Shown here one piece after another: positions 16,764 to 26,729 of a DNA stretch of 52,155 nucleotides (positions are counted from its first letter, which is position 1; the number at the start of each line of letters is the position of its first letter). Position numbers and translations under genes: made by a program. The notes under the pieces were generated by a model. That model was not told where the DNA came from and did not search any database. It saw only the letters and a program-made list of their open reading frames with translations. Origin of the DNA: Acidimicrobiales bacterium (GTDB lineage: Bacteria > Actinomycetota > Actinomycetes > Mycobacteriales > QHCE01); NCBI GenBank assembly GCA_003243955.1, contig QHCE01000069.1:1-52155 (forward strand), read 5' to 3'.

Positions 16764-18221
16764 TCAGGTAGCAAGCGCGAGCCGCAGCTGACTACGCAGC
16801 TCGCGTACCTCAGGTAGGTGTCGATCCCCCCGCAGATGCGTTAAATCTTTATCCAGGTCGCCAAGCACTTTACGAGACCTCGCCGAGGCTACAGCAGGAG
16901 CCCGTCGAACTGCGCCTTCAGCAACAGCCAGGCCGCGGTGTAGCTCTCCCCGTTTTACATGTGCGCGAGCAAGCCATGCACTATGGAACAAGGAATCTCT
17001 TGGCCTATCCGTTTCCGCGGAAGCGACTTTTGAAAGTAAAAGCTTTTCTGCCTCCGAGACAAGTTTCGACGACTTTTTATTGGAGGCCAAGGAGAGCGTA
17101 AGGAGGCTTTGTCCACATTGAACATCCAGCTCAGCTGGAGAATACCAATACAGGTAGCTAGGAAAATCACCTTTCCCATCAGAACCTCCAAGGTATTTTT
17201 TAGATTCATTAATAGCCGATCGAAACCCACTCTCGTTCCCATCGCATGCTTTAACGTAAGCAACGCGAGATGAGACAAGTGAGCGAACAGCTGGATGCGC
17301 CTTAAACGAAGCTTTCGCCGCGGCGTCAGCTAGTTCTTTGGCATCCTCCAGTTTTCCCAAATAAACTGCTTGGTAGGACATGCATGCAAGTATATGCGCC
17401 CCTAGATTTTGCTCGCCCACGCTATGGGCCGCTTGTAAGCCCACTCGAAAATGCCTTTGTGCTAAACCGTGAAAATCGGCGTCATAAGCCATCCAGCCGG
17501 CAATTTGAGACAGCTGAGCTAGGGCGCCTAGAAGCTCGCCCGGCAACTTGGCGTCAGAAAACGACCCTACCCTCAGATAGTGGGTTGCCTGTAGAATAGC
17601 TTCACGAATATGCCGCAGGTTTTCTGTGCTTCCACCCTCGAGGTCATCCATTTTTCGGAAAGCAGCAATCAGAACCGTAAAATACTCCATTGTCGCTGGA
17701 GTAAATTTGCCGCGCGAAAAACTAGAGGCACCAAATAGGCCAGAACTTGACATGCGCAGGGGGGCCGCGCCAATACTCTTGACATACTCCCACGCCGGGG
17801 CAGTCAACGCAGCACCCGAAATCGCCATAAAACTACGACGATCCCCGTCGAACACCGTGCCTCCGCTCCCCAACCAGTCATTTATCAAAGCCTTCATTCC
17901 GTGTAAATCCCAGGAAACCTGGGTCCCCACATCCGCAGACACCCACTCCGCGGAACCCGCCACACCAGGCCACAAGCAGTTCGCCGCTATAACACGACTC
18001 GCCGCCTGGGATAACACATGCGCAACCACCGTCGGCAACGGCTGACGCGGAACCCGTGAACAATTCACCCACTCCGACGCCGTAGTACGGGAGACATACC
18101 CCGCACCCATTTCACGATTCACCTCATGAACAAGACGCGAAACCGACCACCCCACCTCACCCAACAACGAGGACAATTCAGCACGAGAACCAGCCACCAC
18201 ACCACCCGGCTCAGACATCAA
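16764..18221 (-). CDS. HTH/TPR transcriptional regulator of Streptomyces type
   Basis: The 485-aa protein has an N-terminal DNA-binding part with VSRTTASEWVNCSRVPRQPLP (around residues 45-65), an XRE-like recognition segment. A middle region precedes a long helical TPR-like C-terminus (about 200-470). This matches the large helix-turn-helix regulators common in Streptomyces and relatives, whose ligands are mostly unknown. The start is ATG at 18221 or 18218. Three spaced GCCCGA/ACCCGA units lie just upstream and could be its own operator. It is followed on the same strand by the shortened paralogue. Codon use in the 3' half is rather AT-rich compared with neighbours. Confidence 0.72.
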   Translation of the reverse strand: MMSEPGGVVAGSRAELSSLLGEVGWSVSRLVHEVNREMGAGYVSRTTASEWVNCSRVPRQPLPTVVAHVLSQAASRVIAANCLWPGVAGSAEWVSADVGTQVSWDLHGMKALINDWLGSGGTVFDGDRRSFMAISGAALTAPAWEYVKSIGAAPLRMSSSGLFGASSFSRGKFTPATMEYFTVLIAAFRKMDDLEGGSTENLRHIREAILQATHYLRVGSFSDAKLPGELLGALAQLSQIAGWMAYDADFHGLAQRHFRVGLQAAHSVGEQNLGAHILACMSYQAVYLGKLEDAKELADAAAKASFKAHPAVRSLVSSRVAYVKACDGNESGFRSAINESKKYLGGSDGKGDFPSYLYWYSPAELDVQCGQSLLTLSLASNKKSSKLVSEAEKLLLSKVASAETDRPRDSLFHSAWLARAHVKRGELHRGLAVAEGAVRRAPAVASARSRKVLGDLDKDLTHLRGDRHLPEVRELRSQLRLALAT

Positions 18222-18229
18222 AACGTTAT

Positions 18230-18258
18230 GCCCGAGTCTAACCCGACCCTAAGCCCGA
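18230..18258. promoter_or_regulatory. Three phased 6-bp repeats upstream of the TPR regulator
   Basis: GCCCGA at 18230, ACCCGA at 18241 and GCCCGA at 18253 are spaced 11 and 12 bases apart, about one helical turn. They lie within 40 bases of the regulator's start codon. This fits an autoregulatory operator on one face of the DNA. The rest of 18259-18558, between this gene and the divergent pentapeptide gene, shows no coding sequence. Confidence 0.45.
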
Positions 18259-18558
18259 GCGTGAGGAATGACGTAAAAATGTATGTAAAATAAGCAAATT
18301 TGGCACACTGCCACGCCACGAGCGACATCGTGCGCCAAGTTGCCAGGAAGGTGTGAAGGCTCTGGCTTTGTGCTCGTGAGGTCGGCTCAACAGACAGGAC
18401 GTGGATCGTTGGCCCCAACTGATCGAACGGTCGAGAAGTAATCGACTCTAGTCTCTAAAAGCAGATACCCAATCAGACCAGGTCTGGCCTTCATAGGGCC
18501 TCACGTGGTAGAGAGGTCACATGCAAAAAACCCTTGTGTTTATTGGAAAAATGTGGCT

Positions 18559-20016
18559 ATGCCAGTCGAAGTAGACGCTGTCCCCCAGCCGGCTGATGCT
18601 AGAAGAGACTCGCTGCACGAGCTGCTGCGCCAGCCGCTCCCCGCGGATGCCGCCGAGCTCGTCAGCTCAGCCAGCGAGCGGCTCATCGACAACTCGGGGA
18701 CCGGCCTTCGGTTAGCTGAAGCCAACCTTTCCGGCGCCGACTTGCGCGGCTTCAACCTTCGTAGGGCCAACCTCAACCGAGCTCGGCTCGATGGAGCACA
18801 GCTCGACGGCGCTGATCTCAGCGAATCCATGCTGATCAACCCGATCATGGAACGTAGCTGTCTGCGTGGCGCGCGGGTGGAGAGGCTCTATGCGCACGCA
18901 CTAGCCGTGGTGAGTTCCGACTGGTCGCACACGCAGATGCGCGGAGCGCTGGACTGTACTGGCGCGCTGTTTCATGGTGTGGATTTCACCGACGCTGATC
19001 TTAGCGGCGGAAATTACGCGGGAACCACCTTCTACCAGTGCGACCTGAGCCGCGCGAATCTGCGTAACTGTGAACTCTCGGGGGCCACATTCAACGAGTG
19101 CGTGATGCGCGATACCCAGTTGGACGGCGCCCGCATATCGCATATGACGGTAACTCGTACCCAAGCGGCTGGCATAAGCCTGGTAGGGGCAGTAGGAACT
19201 GGTGTAGCGCTTCAGTCCATGGGTAGCTTACCCGGTGCGGATTTTTCTCAGGCGCACCTTTATCACGCCAGAATTCGTTCGACCGATCTGCGTGACGTCA
19301 ACTTCTCTAATGCCGCATTGCTGGGTCTAGACATGTCTGATGTCGCTTTAACCAACGTCGAGCTGGCGGGTGCCGATCTATCTGAGGCAAGCTTGCGCGC
19401 GGTAAACGGAAAAGGAAGTTCGTTCCGCCGCGCCCAGCTTTCAGGCGCCTCATTCCTCAACTGTCGGATGGCCGAGACAGACTTTAGCGGTGCGGGTGCG
19501 GAATGCGCCCGATTCTTGCGGTGCACTATGCCCGGTTCACTATTCACCAGTCTCGACAATGAGCGCGGCCGGGCGTCCTTCACGGCACGCGGGTTGACGG
19601 CAAGGGATTGCGATTTCAGCGGCGCTGATTTCTCGCACGCATACCTGTACGGGGCAAGTTTCATCGGTGATCCAATAGGGGGAATGCAGCTGGATGGAGC
19701 TCGTTTCACCGGCGCGAACCTAGTGCAAACCGCTATTGCCGCCTCACTTCGCGGGGCAGACCTCCGACGAATACTCTGCGCCTACTCGCGGCTTACCCGA
19801 TCCGATTTGACCGATGCTGATCTCACCGGCGCCGCGCTGCATCAGGCCACACTGATCAAGGTTGTTTTGACCAACGCCAACTTGACGGGGGTTAAAGCGC
19901 CCATATTTACTGACCGCTGCCGAGGGATCGATAGCGCGTCGCTGGACGAAGAGCTACGGCAATGGTGCGACGGCCTTGCCTCACTCCTGGACACCAGCAA
20001 ACGGGCCTCCACCTAA
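18559..20016 (+). CDS. Pentapeptide-repeat protein
   Basis: The 485-aa product consists almost wholly of A(D/N)LxG-type pentapeptide repeats from about residue 50 to the end. Examples are LAEANLSGADLRGFNLRRANLNRARLDGA at the N-terminal side and LTRSDLTDADLTGAALHQATL near the C-terminus. Such repeats fold into a right-handed quadrilateral beta-helix that can mimic DNA or act as a scaffold. No transmembrane segment or other domain is visible. I placed the start at the ATG at 18559 because the 18 codons upstream look non-coding and GGAAAAA lies just before it. Function cannot be assigned. Gyrase-protecting pentapeptide proteins are much shorter. Confidence 0.78.
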   Translation: MPVEVDAVPQPADARRDSLHELLRQPLPADAAELVSSASERLIDNSGTGLRLAEANLSGADLRGFNLRRANLNRARLDGAQLDGADLSESMLINPIMERSCLRGARVERLYAHALAVVSSDWSHTQMRGALDCTGALFHGVDFTDADLSGGNYAGTTFYQCDLSRANLRNCELSGATFNECVMRDTQLDGARISHMTVTRTQAAGISLVGAVGTGVALQSMGSLPGADFSQAHLYHARIRSTDLRDVNFSNAALLGLDMSDVALTNVELAGADLSEASLRAVNGKGSSFRRAQLSGASFLNCRMAETDFSGAGAECARFLRCTMPGSLFTSLDNERGRASFTARGLTARDCDFSGADFSHAYLYGASFIGDPIGGMQLDGARFTGANLVQTAIAASLRGADLRRILCAYSRLTRSDLTDADLTGAALHQATLIKVVLTNANLTGVKAPIFTDRCRGIDSASLDEELRQWCDGLASLLDTSKRAST

Positions 20017-20118
20017 GGAGGAGGAGTTGTGAACGGGCGAAATCGCATGGGCTCAGCTGCACACTAGACATTACCTGACATAAGTGCCGCGGTCCAGGAA
20101 TCTTGGTAACATGGAAGC

Positions 20119-20433
20119 ATGGAAACTCGTGCAGCATTTGCGTCGGTCCAGCCGAAGAACGGCACCATCACGATTCCCGTCGCTATGCGTCGGGAATTTG
20201 GCCTCGACCAGCCCGGCGCGCAGGTGGAGATCGTTGTGCGGGGTGCGGAGATCGTTCTCATCCCCCATGTAGCCGTTCCCGCGGACCAGCGGTGGTTTTG
20301 GACGCCCGAGTGGCAAGCGATGGAACGCGAGGCCGATCAGGACCTTGCCGCGGGACGGTTCACCGAGTTCACGACCGGTGAGGACTTCCTTGCTCACCTG
20401 GCCGAGATCGGCAAACGTGGCCCCGCCGCATGA
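20119..20433 (+). CDS. AbrB/MazE-type antitoxin
   Basis: The 104-aa protein has an N-terminal SpoVT/AbrB swapped-hairpin DNA-binding domain: FASVQPKNGTITIPVAMRREFGLDQPGAQVEI (about residues 7-38). An acidic C-terminal tail, probably toxin-binding, follows. It overlaps the downstream toxin gene by four bases (ATGA), the usual coupling of antitoxin and toxin. It probably represses its own promoter. A second ATG 18 bases upstream in another frame is not used. Confidence 0.8.
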   Translation: METRAAFASVQPKNGTITIPVAMRREFGLDQPGAQVEIVVRGAEIVLIPHVAVPADQRWFWTPEWQAMEREADQDLAAGRFTEFTTGEDFLAHLAEIGKRGPAA

Positions 20434-20732
20434 AGTACCGCACTACGGCCGCGTTCGACCGTGACTTCGCCCGACTAGCCGTCGAGCACCAGCGGCTCTT
20501 TGCCGCCGCGGTTCACGGTCACTTCCTGCCCGCCATCGAGGCAGGTTCTTTTACCGGAAAGCCGCCGTGGCCGACGCGACTGCGTATCCATCGCCTTATT
20601 GGCACCGACGTCTACTCGCTCACCTGGAGTTTCAGCTCCCCAGATGGCCGAGCAACCTTTCACCTCGACACCGACGCTACCGTGCTCGTCTGGAGCCGAA
20701 TCGGCAATCACCGCATCTACGACAGACCCTGA
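20430..20732 (+). CDS. RelE/ParE-like toxin
   Basis: The 100-aa basic protein has the RelE/ParE layout: an N-terminal helix with FDRDFARLAVEHQRLF, then strands with RLRIHRLIGTDVYSLTWSFS, and a C-terminal strand ending VWSRIGNHRIYDRP. It directly follows, with a four-base overlap, an AbrB-type antitoxin. Whether it cleaves mRNA on ribosomes or inhibits gyrase cannot be told from sequence. The 3' end lies seven bases from the convergent ftsK gene. Confidence 0.72.
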   Translation: MKYRTTAAFDRDFARLAVEHQRLFAAAVHGHFLPAIEAGSFTGKPPWPTRLRIHRLIGTDVYSLTWSFSSPDGRATFHLDTDATVLVWSRIGNHRIYDRP

Positions 20733-20738
20733 TCGGCG

Positions 20739-23192
20739 CTACAACGCGGTAAGCACTGACGGCAGCTCGTCGGCCTGTACCAGCACCTCGCGCGCTTTCG
20801 AGCCTTCACTCGGGCCGACGATGCTGCGTGTCTCCATTAGGTCCATCAGCCGGCCAGCCTTGGCAAAACCCACTCGTAGTTTGCGCTGCAGCATCGAGGT
20901 AGAACCAAACTGGGTACTTACCACGAGCTCAATTGCTTGTTTCAGCACATCCAGATCATCGCCTATGTCGGCGTCGATCTCTTTGCTGCTCACGGCGGGG
21001 GCGGTTACCTCTTCTCGGAACTCTGGCTTGCGCTGTTCCTTACAGAAAGCAACGACCGCTGCAATCTCCGGCTCAGTTACCCAAGCGCCCTGAATTCGCG
21101 CCGGCTTGGAGGCGCCCATGGGCAAGAACAGCGCATCTCCTCTACCAACAAGTTTCTCTGCACCTGGCTGATCCAAGATGACCCGGGAGTCAGCCAGCGA
21201 GGAGGTGGCAAACGCCAGACGAGAGGGCACATTTGCTTTGATTAAACCCGTCACCACGTCCACGCTCGGTCGCTGTGTGGCCAGCACGAGGTGAATTCCG
21301 GCGGCTCGGGCCAACTGCGTGATTCGCACGACCGAGTCCTCAACATCGCGCGGCGCCACCATCATCAAATCGGCAAGCTCGTCTACGACGATCAACAGAT
21401 ACGGGTAAGGCCGGTACACCCGCTCGCTTCCAGGCGGCGCCTTGATCTCACCCTTCTTCACTTTGCGGTTGAAGTCGTCGACGTGCCGCACACCGGCCGC
21501 GGCGAGATCCTCATACCGCATGTCCATCTCTTTGACTACCCAACCCAGCGCGTCCGCCGCTTTCTTGGGGTTAGTGATGATCGGAGTGACCAGGTGCGGG
21601 ATTCCCTCATACAGTGTGAGCTCCACGCGTTTGGGGTCCACCAGCACAAGTCGAACTTCATCCGGAGTGGCACGAGAGAGGATCGAGACCAGCAGCGTAT
21701 TGATACAGCTGGACTTGCCGGCACCCGTCGCTCCCGCCACCAACATGTGCGGCATCTTGGCTAAGTTGGCCACGACATAGCCGCCCTCAATGTCTTTGCC
21801 GAGGCCCACGACCAAGGGGTGGTGATCACTGCGCGCGGGACCCGAACGCAGTACGTCACCGAGCGAGACGGTCTCGCGATCGGTGTTCGGTATCTCCACA
21901 CCCACCGCGCTCTTGCCGGGGATGGGACTGATGATACGAACATCCGGGCTCTTCACCGCATAAGCAATGTTGCGAGACAACGTGGTAATCCGCTCAACTT
22001 TCACTGCCGGTCCGAGCTCAATCTCGTAACGCGTCACTGTTGGACCGCGAGTAAAGCCGGTAACAGCGGCATCCACATCGAACTGGTCGAGTACGCGACT
22101 GAGCGCGTCAATAACGACGTCGTTCGCGCGGCTCCGACTGCGTGCTGGCGGGCCCATCGACAACATGTCCGCGGGTGGCAGCTTGTAGTCGCCGTCAGAT
22201 GCCGTGAGCGCCAGCTGTTCGGCGCGAGTTGGCGCTGGAGTATGCCCCGGAGGGGGCGTCGCACCCGATGTGGCTTCGGCAAATACTGCCTGCCGACGCT
22301 GTGCTGAACGGCGCGGCGCGGGCAGGACAGGTTCGAATTCTTCTGCTTCTTCGGCGAGAGTCGGGTCTTCCCTGTCCCGAGAGTCAAGCTGCGTAGGCGG
22401 GGCGCCTCGTCGCGCGGAACTCTTAGGCGCAACGCCTGGATCAGACTCGGCTGGGTCGGCGGACTCGGCCCTCTCTGGCTCGCCAAACGCAAAATCCAGC
22501 GCTCGCCGGACTCGTGCCGGCAGCGTATTGATCGGAGTGGCGGTGACGACCAGCAACCCGAAAATAGTGAGCAGCGCCAGCAGCGGCGCCGATACCCAGG
22601 CACTCGTGGCATCAGTAAACGGTGTTGCCACGTAATAGCCAAAAGCGCCGCCGGCAGAGTACCAGCCTTCGGGTGACCGCGGCGAAGAGCGAATCAGATG
22701 CAGCAGGCCTAGTGCCCCAGCGCTTAGCGCGACGCTCCCCACAAGCATGCGGCCTCGCTGAGATTCATCTGGGGCTTGGCGCATCAGGTGAATCCCGGAT
22801 ACCAGCGCCACGATCGGAACCGCCATCGTGGCGGAGCCCATCAAGAACCGTAAGCCCAACGTCAGTGCTACACCGAATTCGCCCGCTCGATCGAACCACA
22901 CCGCAACGGCGGCAAGGATGCCAAAGCCCAGCACAAGCAGGGCCAAGCCGTCACGGCGGTGGGCTGGGTCAAGGTCGCCGGCTGTAGCAGCGTTACGGCC
23001 TACCACCCGAGCGGTGCCGCCGACGCCTGCGGCCAAACCCGTCCATACGGCAATGAACGGCCGGAGCAGGCTCGGCGGTCCACTCTTCCTCGAGGTACTG
23101 ACCGAACGGCGTCTCGCGCCAGACGGACGAGCGCGAGACGATCCCTCCCCCCGCCTGCCGCCACCGCGCGAAGGCACACTTTTTCCAGCCAT
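20739..23192 (-). CDS. ftsK: DNA translocase FtsK/SpoIIIE
   Basis: A 817-aa membrane-anchored motor that pumps chromosomal DNA through the division septum. Four hydrophobic segments lie in the N-terminal 200 residues, then a Pro/Arg-rich linker. The RecA-like motor has P-loop VAGATGAGKSS and Walker B LLIVVDELADLMM. The C-terminal winged-helix gamma domain includes STSMLQRKLRVGFAKAGRLMD. I start at the ATG at 23192 (MAGKSVPSR), since the 24 preceding codons look non-coding and match the spacing to the PQQ gene. The grouping with rnj and dapA is the conserved actinobacterial neighbourhood. Confidence 0.92.
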   Translation of the reverse strand: MAGKSVPSRGGGRRGEGSSRARPSGARRRSVSTSRKSGPPSLLRPFIAVWTGLAAGVGGTARVVGRNAATAGDLDPAHRRDGLALLVLGFGILAAVAVWFDRAGEFGVALTLGLRFLMGSATMAVPIVALVSGIHLMRQAPDESQRGRMLVGSVALSAGALGLLHLIRSSPRSPEGWYSAGGAFGYYVATPFTDATSAWVSAPLLALLTIFGLLVVTATPINTLPARVRRALDFAFGEPERAESADPAESDPGVAPKSSARRGAPPTQLDSRDREDPTLAEEAEEFEPVLPAPRRSAQRRQAVFAEATSGATPPPGHTPAPTRAEQLALTASDGDYKLPPADMLSMGPPARSRSRANDVVIDALSRVLDQFDVDAAVTGFTRGPTVTRYEIELGPAVKVERITTLSRNIAYAVKSPDVRIISPIPGKSAVGVEIPNTDRETVSLGDVLRSGPARSDHHPLVVGLGKDIEGGYVVANLAKMPHMLVAGATGAGKSSCINTLLVSILSRATPDEVRLVLVDPKRVELTLYEGIPHLVTPIITNPKKAADALGWVVKEMDMRYEDLAAAGVRHVDDFNRKVKKGEIKAPPGSERVYRPYPYLLIVVDELADLMMVAPRDVEDSVVRITQLARAAGIHLVLATQRPSVDVVTGLIKANVPSRLAFATSSLADSRVILDQPGAEKLVGRGDALFLPMGASKPARIQGAWVTEPEIAAVVAFCKEQRKPEFREEVTAPAVSSKEIDADIGDDLDVLKQAIELVVSTQFGSTSMLQRKLRVGFAKAGRLMDLMETRSIVGPSEGSKAREVLVQADELPSVLTAL

Positions 23193-23283
23193 ACCCAAAC
23201 GGTAGCGCGTCAACCGTGGAAACCCTGGTAGCCCCGTCGGGTTATACGCAGCTACTGCCCTCATCAGACGTTATTACACGACA

Positions 23284-24966
23284 CTAGGTAGGAAGCCGCC
23301 AGGAAACGAGTGGATTGAGCTGCCAACGAGTACCACAGACCAGCTGTTGCCCGTTGGCGCTACATTGCAACGTCGGCAGATAGTGTGGTTGGTAAGAGTC
23401 AGCGATCGGCTCGATTTGCACCTGCGTCGCTGGCACCAGCCCGGTGCGGCCAATCGTGCCAAGCTCAGTGCCTCTGCCGGCGGCTGAAACCGACACTATG
23501 CTGGTAGCGTCACCGCCCAGCTGCGTCGTCCCGACGAGTAACCGGGGATTGTCCGCGCTATGGGTGCTCGTGACAAAAATAGGTGCACCACCGCTCCAGA
23601 GTCGGCGACCGGTGTTCGTGGTAACCACTTCCGTACGTGCGGTATCCAATGGACATGGATTCACAATTGAACCCTTGCTGGTACAGCGAATCAGCGCGGC
23701 CGAGCCGCCCTCGCGCAGCACATATATAGCGCCCGTTGAACTTTGAGCGATCACATTCCCGCTGGCCGGGTTCACCACTTTCATGCCTGGATCAGGTCTA
23801 CTGCTTAGGCAGATCATGCCCGAGCACTGTGCGGGTATCTCGGCAGCGGAAATATCCAAAGACCACGCGGGTGTGTTGGTGTTCGACGTGTTGACACCTT
23901 CAAGCCGAGCCCGCAGTCCGGGTACAACACGTACTAATTTGTCGTCGAGGAACGCAATGTACCGAGCGGAATCCCCAGCTTTTCGTGCAACGCTCGTCAC
24001 ATCCTTTCCGGTATCGAGCTCGCGGACTACCGTGGCGTTTCCTCCGTTCATCACAGCGGTTTCGCCTACCACGAGCGGGCTGGGGGCAAAGCCCGACGGA
24101 AGTAGCCCGGCGAGTTCATTTACCCCTGTATCAGGCAGAGCAGCATCATCAAACTGCCAGCGCTTCTCGCCGGTGGCAGCGTTAATGGCCGTGAACGTTA
24201 CGCGCCCGCTCTGGGTGATTGCTTCGTGCAGCACAACGGTCTGCTGCGAGTACATCCATGCGATCTGATTATCGAAACGCCGTATGACGTGACCATCGTT
24301 GGCATTCACGATCAACGTGCCGCGATGTGCTTGCTCGCTACCTGCATTGTTGTTTGTGAAACCGGTCGGCACGCCGTCGCCGCTGACTACCACCGAGTCC
24401 CCCACGGCAGTAACGGAAGCACCCAGCTGCTGCCCCGAAAGCTCCCATTTTGACTGACCGTCAGCGAGCCCACGCCCCTGGAGCACACAGCTAGCACCAT
24501 CGGCGTGTGGGCCAGCGCGCTGATCGCATTCGATCCCCACCAGCAGGTCGCCTACGATCGCCGACGCCCACATTGAGACTGGCTCCGCTGAACGCCACTG
24601 CTCAGTAAGCGGGTTGGGCTTGTGCACGGTCGGTTTATTCGATGATGTGGAACCTGAGCCTGAATGATGCAGCAGAATCGCGGCGAGAATCAGAACCACG
24701 ACGCCAATAGTGATTCCAACGAGCCAGCGCCAATTGATGCGACGTCCTAGCGTTTCGTCATCGTCATCGTCGTCATCATCATCGCTGCGGGGCTGCGCAG
24801 CGTAGTAGTCTCCAGCGGACTCGGGGTGGACATACTGCTGCCAGCTTGGACGGGGAGCACCGGGCTGGTGATAGGGGTCATTGGCTGAGAGTGGTTGCCC
24901 GGCCGGTGGATAACCCGGCTGACTATAGGGGTCGTGTTCGGGGTGCAGCTGAGAGTTATACGTCAC
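23284..24966 (-). CDS. Membrane-anchored PQQ-type beta-propeller protein
   Basis: The 560-aa protein begins with a Pro/Gln/Tyr-rich cytosolic tail and a run of Asp (DDDDDDDDDE near residue 63). One transmembrane helix follows (WLVGITIGVVVLILAAILL, about 81-99). The remainder is a secreted beta-propeller of PQQ/YncE type, with repeats such as INAATGEKRWQFDD. No catalytic residues are evident. Such proteins serve as envelope scaffolds or sensors. It sits between ftsK and the ribonuclease J gene on the same strand, with gaps short enough for one transcript. TAG is its natural stop. Confidence 0.75.
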   Translation of the reverse strand: MTYNSQLHPEHDPYSQPGYPPAGQPLSANDPYHQPGAPRPSWQQYVHPESAGDYYAAQPRSDDDDDDDDDETLGRRINWRWLVGITIGVVVLILAAILLHHSGSGSTSSNKPTVHKPNPLTEQWRSAEPVSMWASAIVGDLLVGIECDQRAGPHADGASCVLQGRGLADGQSKWELSGQQLGASVTAVGDSVVVSGDGVPTGFTNNNAGSEQAHRGTLIVNANDGHVIRRFDNQIAWMYSQQTVVLHEAITQSGRVTFTAINAATGEKRWQFDDAALPDTGVNELAGLLPSGFAPSPLVVGETAVMNGGNATVVRELDTGKDVTSVARKAGDSARYIAFLDDKLVRVVPGLRARLEGVNTSNTNTPAWSLDISAAEIPAQCSGMICLSSRPDPGMKVVNPASGNVIAQSSTGAIYVLREGGSAALIRCTSKGSIVNPCPLDTARTEVVTTNTGRRLWSGGAPIFVTSTHSADNPRLLVGTTQLGGDATSIVSVSAAGRGTELGTIGRTGLVPATQVQIEPIADSYQPHYLPTLQCSANGQQLVCGTRWQLNPLVSWRLPT

Positions 24967-24997
24967 CTGTTTACCCCTATCGAAGTCATACAGCTAC

Positions 24998-26707
24998 TCA
25001 CACATGCAGTACCGCTGGCACGATCATCGGCCGCCGCCGGTAGGTAGAACTCACCCATTTGCTGACAAGACGCCGCAAGATTTGCTGGAGCGCACCAGAG
25101 TCACTCACGCCTTCGGCAGCCGCGGCGGCTAGTGCGGTCGTGATCAGTGGTAGCACAGCATCGAACTCGGGCCGGTCGGTGAATCCACGTCCCACTACAT
25201 ACGGACCACCGGTGACTTTGCCAGTTGCTTTGTCGATGACCACAGTGACCGCGATGAAGCCTTCGTCGCCGAGCACGCGGCGCTCCGTGAGGGATGCCTC
25301 CCCCACCTCGTCGACAGCAAGCCCATCAACATAGACATAGCGATTAGGTACCGTTCCCACGATGCTGACCCGGCCATCCACCAGATCTACTACATCTCCG
25401 TCGGCAGCAATAACGGTACGCTGCGCGTCGATCCCGGTGAGCTGGGCAAGTCGGGCGTTGGCGTGCAGGTGCCGCCATTCACCATGCACGGGCATGACGT
25501 TACGTGGTCGCACCATGTTGTAGAGATACAGAAGTTCGCCAGCCGGCGCGTGCCCAGAGACGTGCACCTTTGCCACTTCCTTGTGAATAACAGCGGCTCC
25601 GAGACGGATCAAGGCGTTGATCACTCGGTACACCGCGGTCTCGTTACCAGGTACCAGGCTGGAAGCCATCACGATGGTGTCGCCGGGCTCAATGTGAATG
25701 TGATGATGGTCGCCGGCCGCCAAGCGACCCAACGCGCTCATTGGCTCCCCCTGTGAACCAGTGCTCATCAACACAATCTCCTCTGGCGGAAGCTTGGCGG
25801 CTTCTTCCATGGAGATCAACGTGTTGTGCGGCACCGTGAGTAACCCCAAGTCACATGCCACGCCCATATTGCGCACCATGGAGCGACCCACGAACGCGAC
25901 TTTGCGTCGATGGGCGGCAGCCGCGTTGAGCACTTGCTGCACACGGTGCACATGGGAGGCGAAACTTGCGACGATGATGGCGCGCGGCGCGGCACGAAAC
26001 AGCTGGTCAAGTACTGGACCGATCTCCCGCTCCGGGGTGACGAACCCGGGCACCTCAGCGTTGGTGGAATCGACAAGAAGCAGGTCTACTCCTTCCCGAC
26101 CAAGTCGGGCGAACCCGCCAAGGTCAGTGAGCCGACCATCCATCGGCAGTTGATCCATCTTGAAATCACCGGTGTGCAGCACCGTTCCAGCACTGGTGGT
26201 GATGGCAACAGCCAGGGCATCGGGAATGGAGTGGTTCACCGCGAAGAACTCGCACTCGAACGGCCCGAGCTTTTCTCGTTGTTCCTCAGCGACGGTGAGG
26301 CTGTAGGGCTTGATTCGATGTTCGACCAGTTTCGCCTCTACCAACGCTAGCGTGAACTGCGAACCGACAAGCGGAATATCAGGTTTAAGTCGCAGCAAAT
26401 ACGGAACACCGCCGATGTGGTCTTCGTGGCCGTGCGTAAGCACCACCGCCACTATGTCATCGAGTCGGTCGGCGATAGGTGTGAAGTCGGGCAAGATGAC
26501 ATCTACGCCGCGGTGCTCAGGTTCGGGGAAAAGTATTCCGCAGTCGACGATGAGCAGACGGCCGCGATACTCGAAGACGGTCATGTTGCGGCCGATCGCG
26601 CCGAGACCGCCCAGCGATACGACTCGGAGCCCGTCTGCGGGTAGCTCTGGAAGCTCAGACTGAGTTGTGGCCGCTGCGGCCGAGGTATGGATTTGTGACT
26701 GTGTCAT
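24998..26707 (-). CDS. rnj: Ribonuclease J
   Basis: The 569-aa metallo-beta-lactamase/beta-CASP RNase acts in mRNA turnover and rRNA maturation. The metal site HGHEDH is at residues 92-97, with a second His at HTGDFKMD near 175. FASHVHR and VPVHGEWRHL mark the beta-CASP insert and the C-terminal histidine. A C-terminal oligomerisation domain follows. Length is normal. The N-terminal 20 Ala/Thr/Ser-rich residues are variable. It lies 22 bases downstream of dapA on the same strand, a conserved pairing. Confidence 0.93.
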   Translation of the reverse strand: MTQSQIHTSAAAATTQSELPELPADGLRVVSLGGLGAIGRNMTVFEYRGRLLIVDCGILFPEPEHRGVDVILPDFTPIADRLDDIVAVVLTHGHEDHIGGVPYLLRLKPDIPLVGSQFTLALVEAKLVEHRIKPYSLTVAEEQREKLGPFECEFFAVNHSIPDALAVAITTSAGTVLHTGDFKMDQLPMDGRLTDLGGFARLGREGVDLLLVDSTNAEVPGFVTPEREIGPVLDQLFRAAPRAIIVASFASHVHRVQQVLNAAAAHRRKVAFVGRSMVRNMGVACDLGLLTVPHNTLISMEEAAKLPPEEIVLMSTGSQGEPMSALGRLAAGDHHHIHIEPGDTIVMASSLVPGNETAVYRVINALIRLGAAVIHKEVAKVHVSGHAPAGELLYLYNMVRPRNVMPVHGEWRHLHANARLAQLTGIDAQRTVIAADGDVVDLVDGRVSIVGTVPNRYVYVDGLAVDEVGEASLTERRVLGDEGFIAVTVVIDKATGKVTGGPYVVGRGFTDRPEFDAVLPLITTALAAAAAEGVSDSGALQQILRRLVSKWVSSTYRRRPMIVPAVLHV

Positions 26708-26729
26708 TACTGAGAAACTCCATGTGGTG

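Noticed and set aside
18505-18558. GTG start giving the pentapeptide protein 18 more residues
   Set aside because: The added residues are non-repetitive and unlike the protein; the later ATG has a purine-rich site before it.
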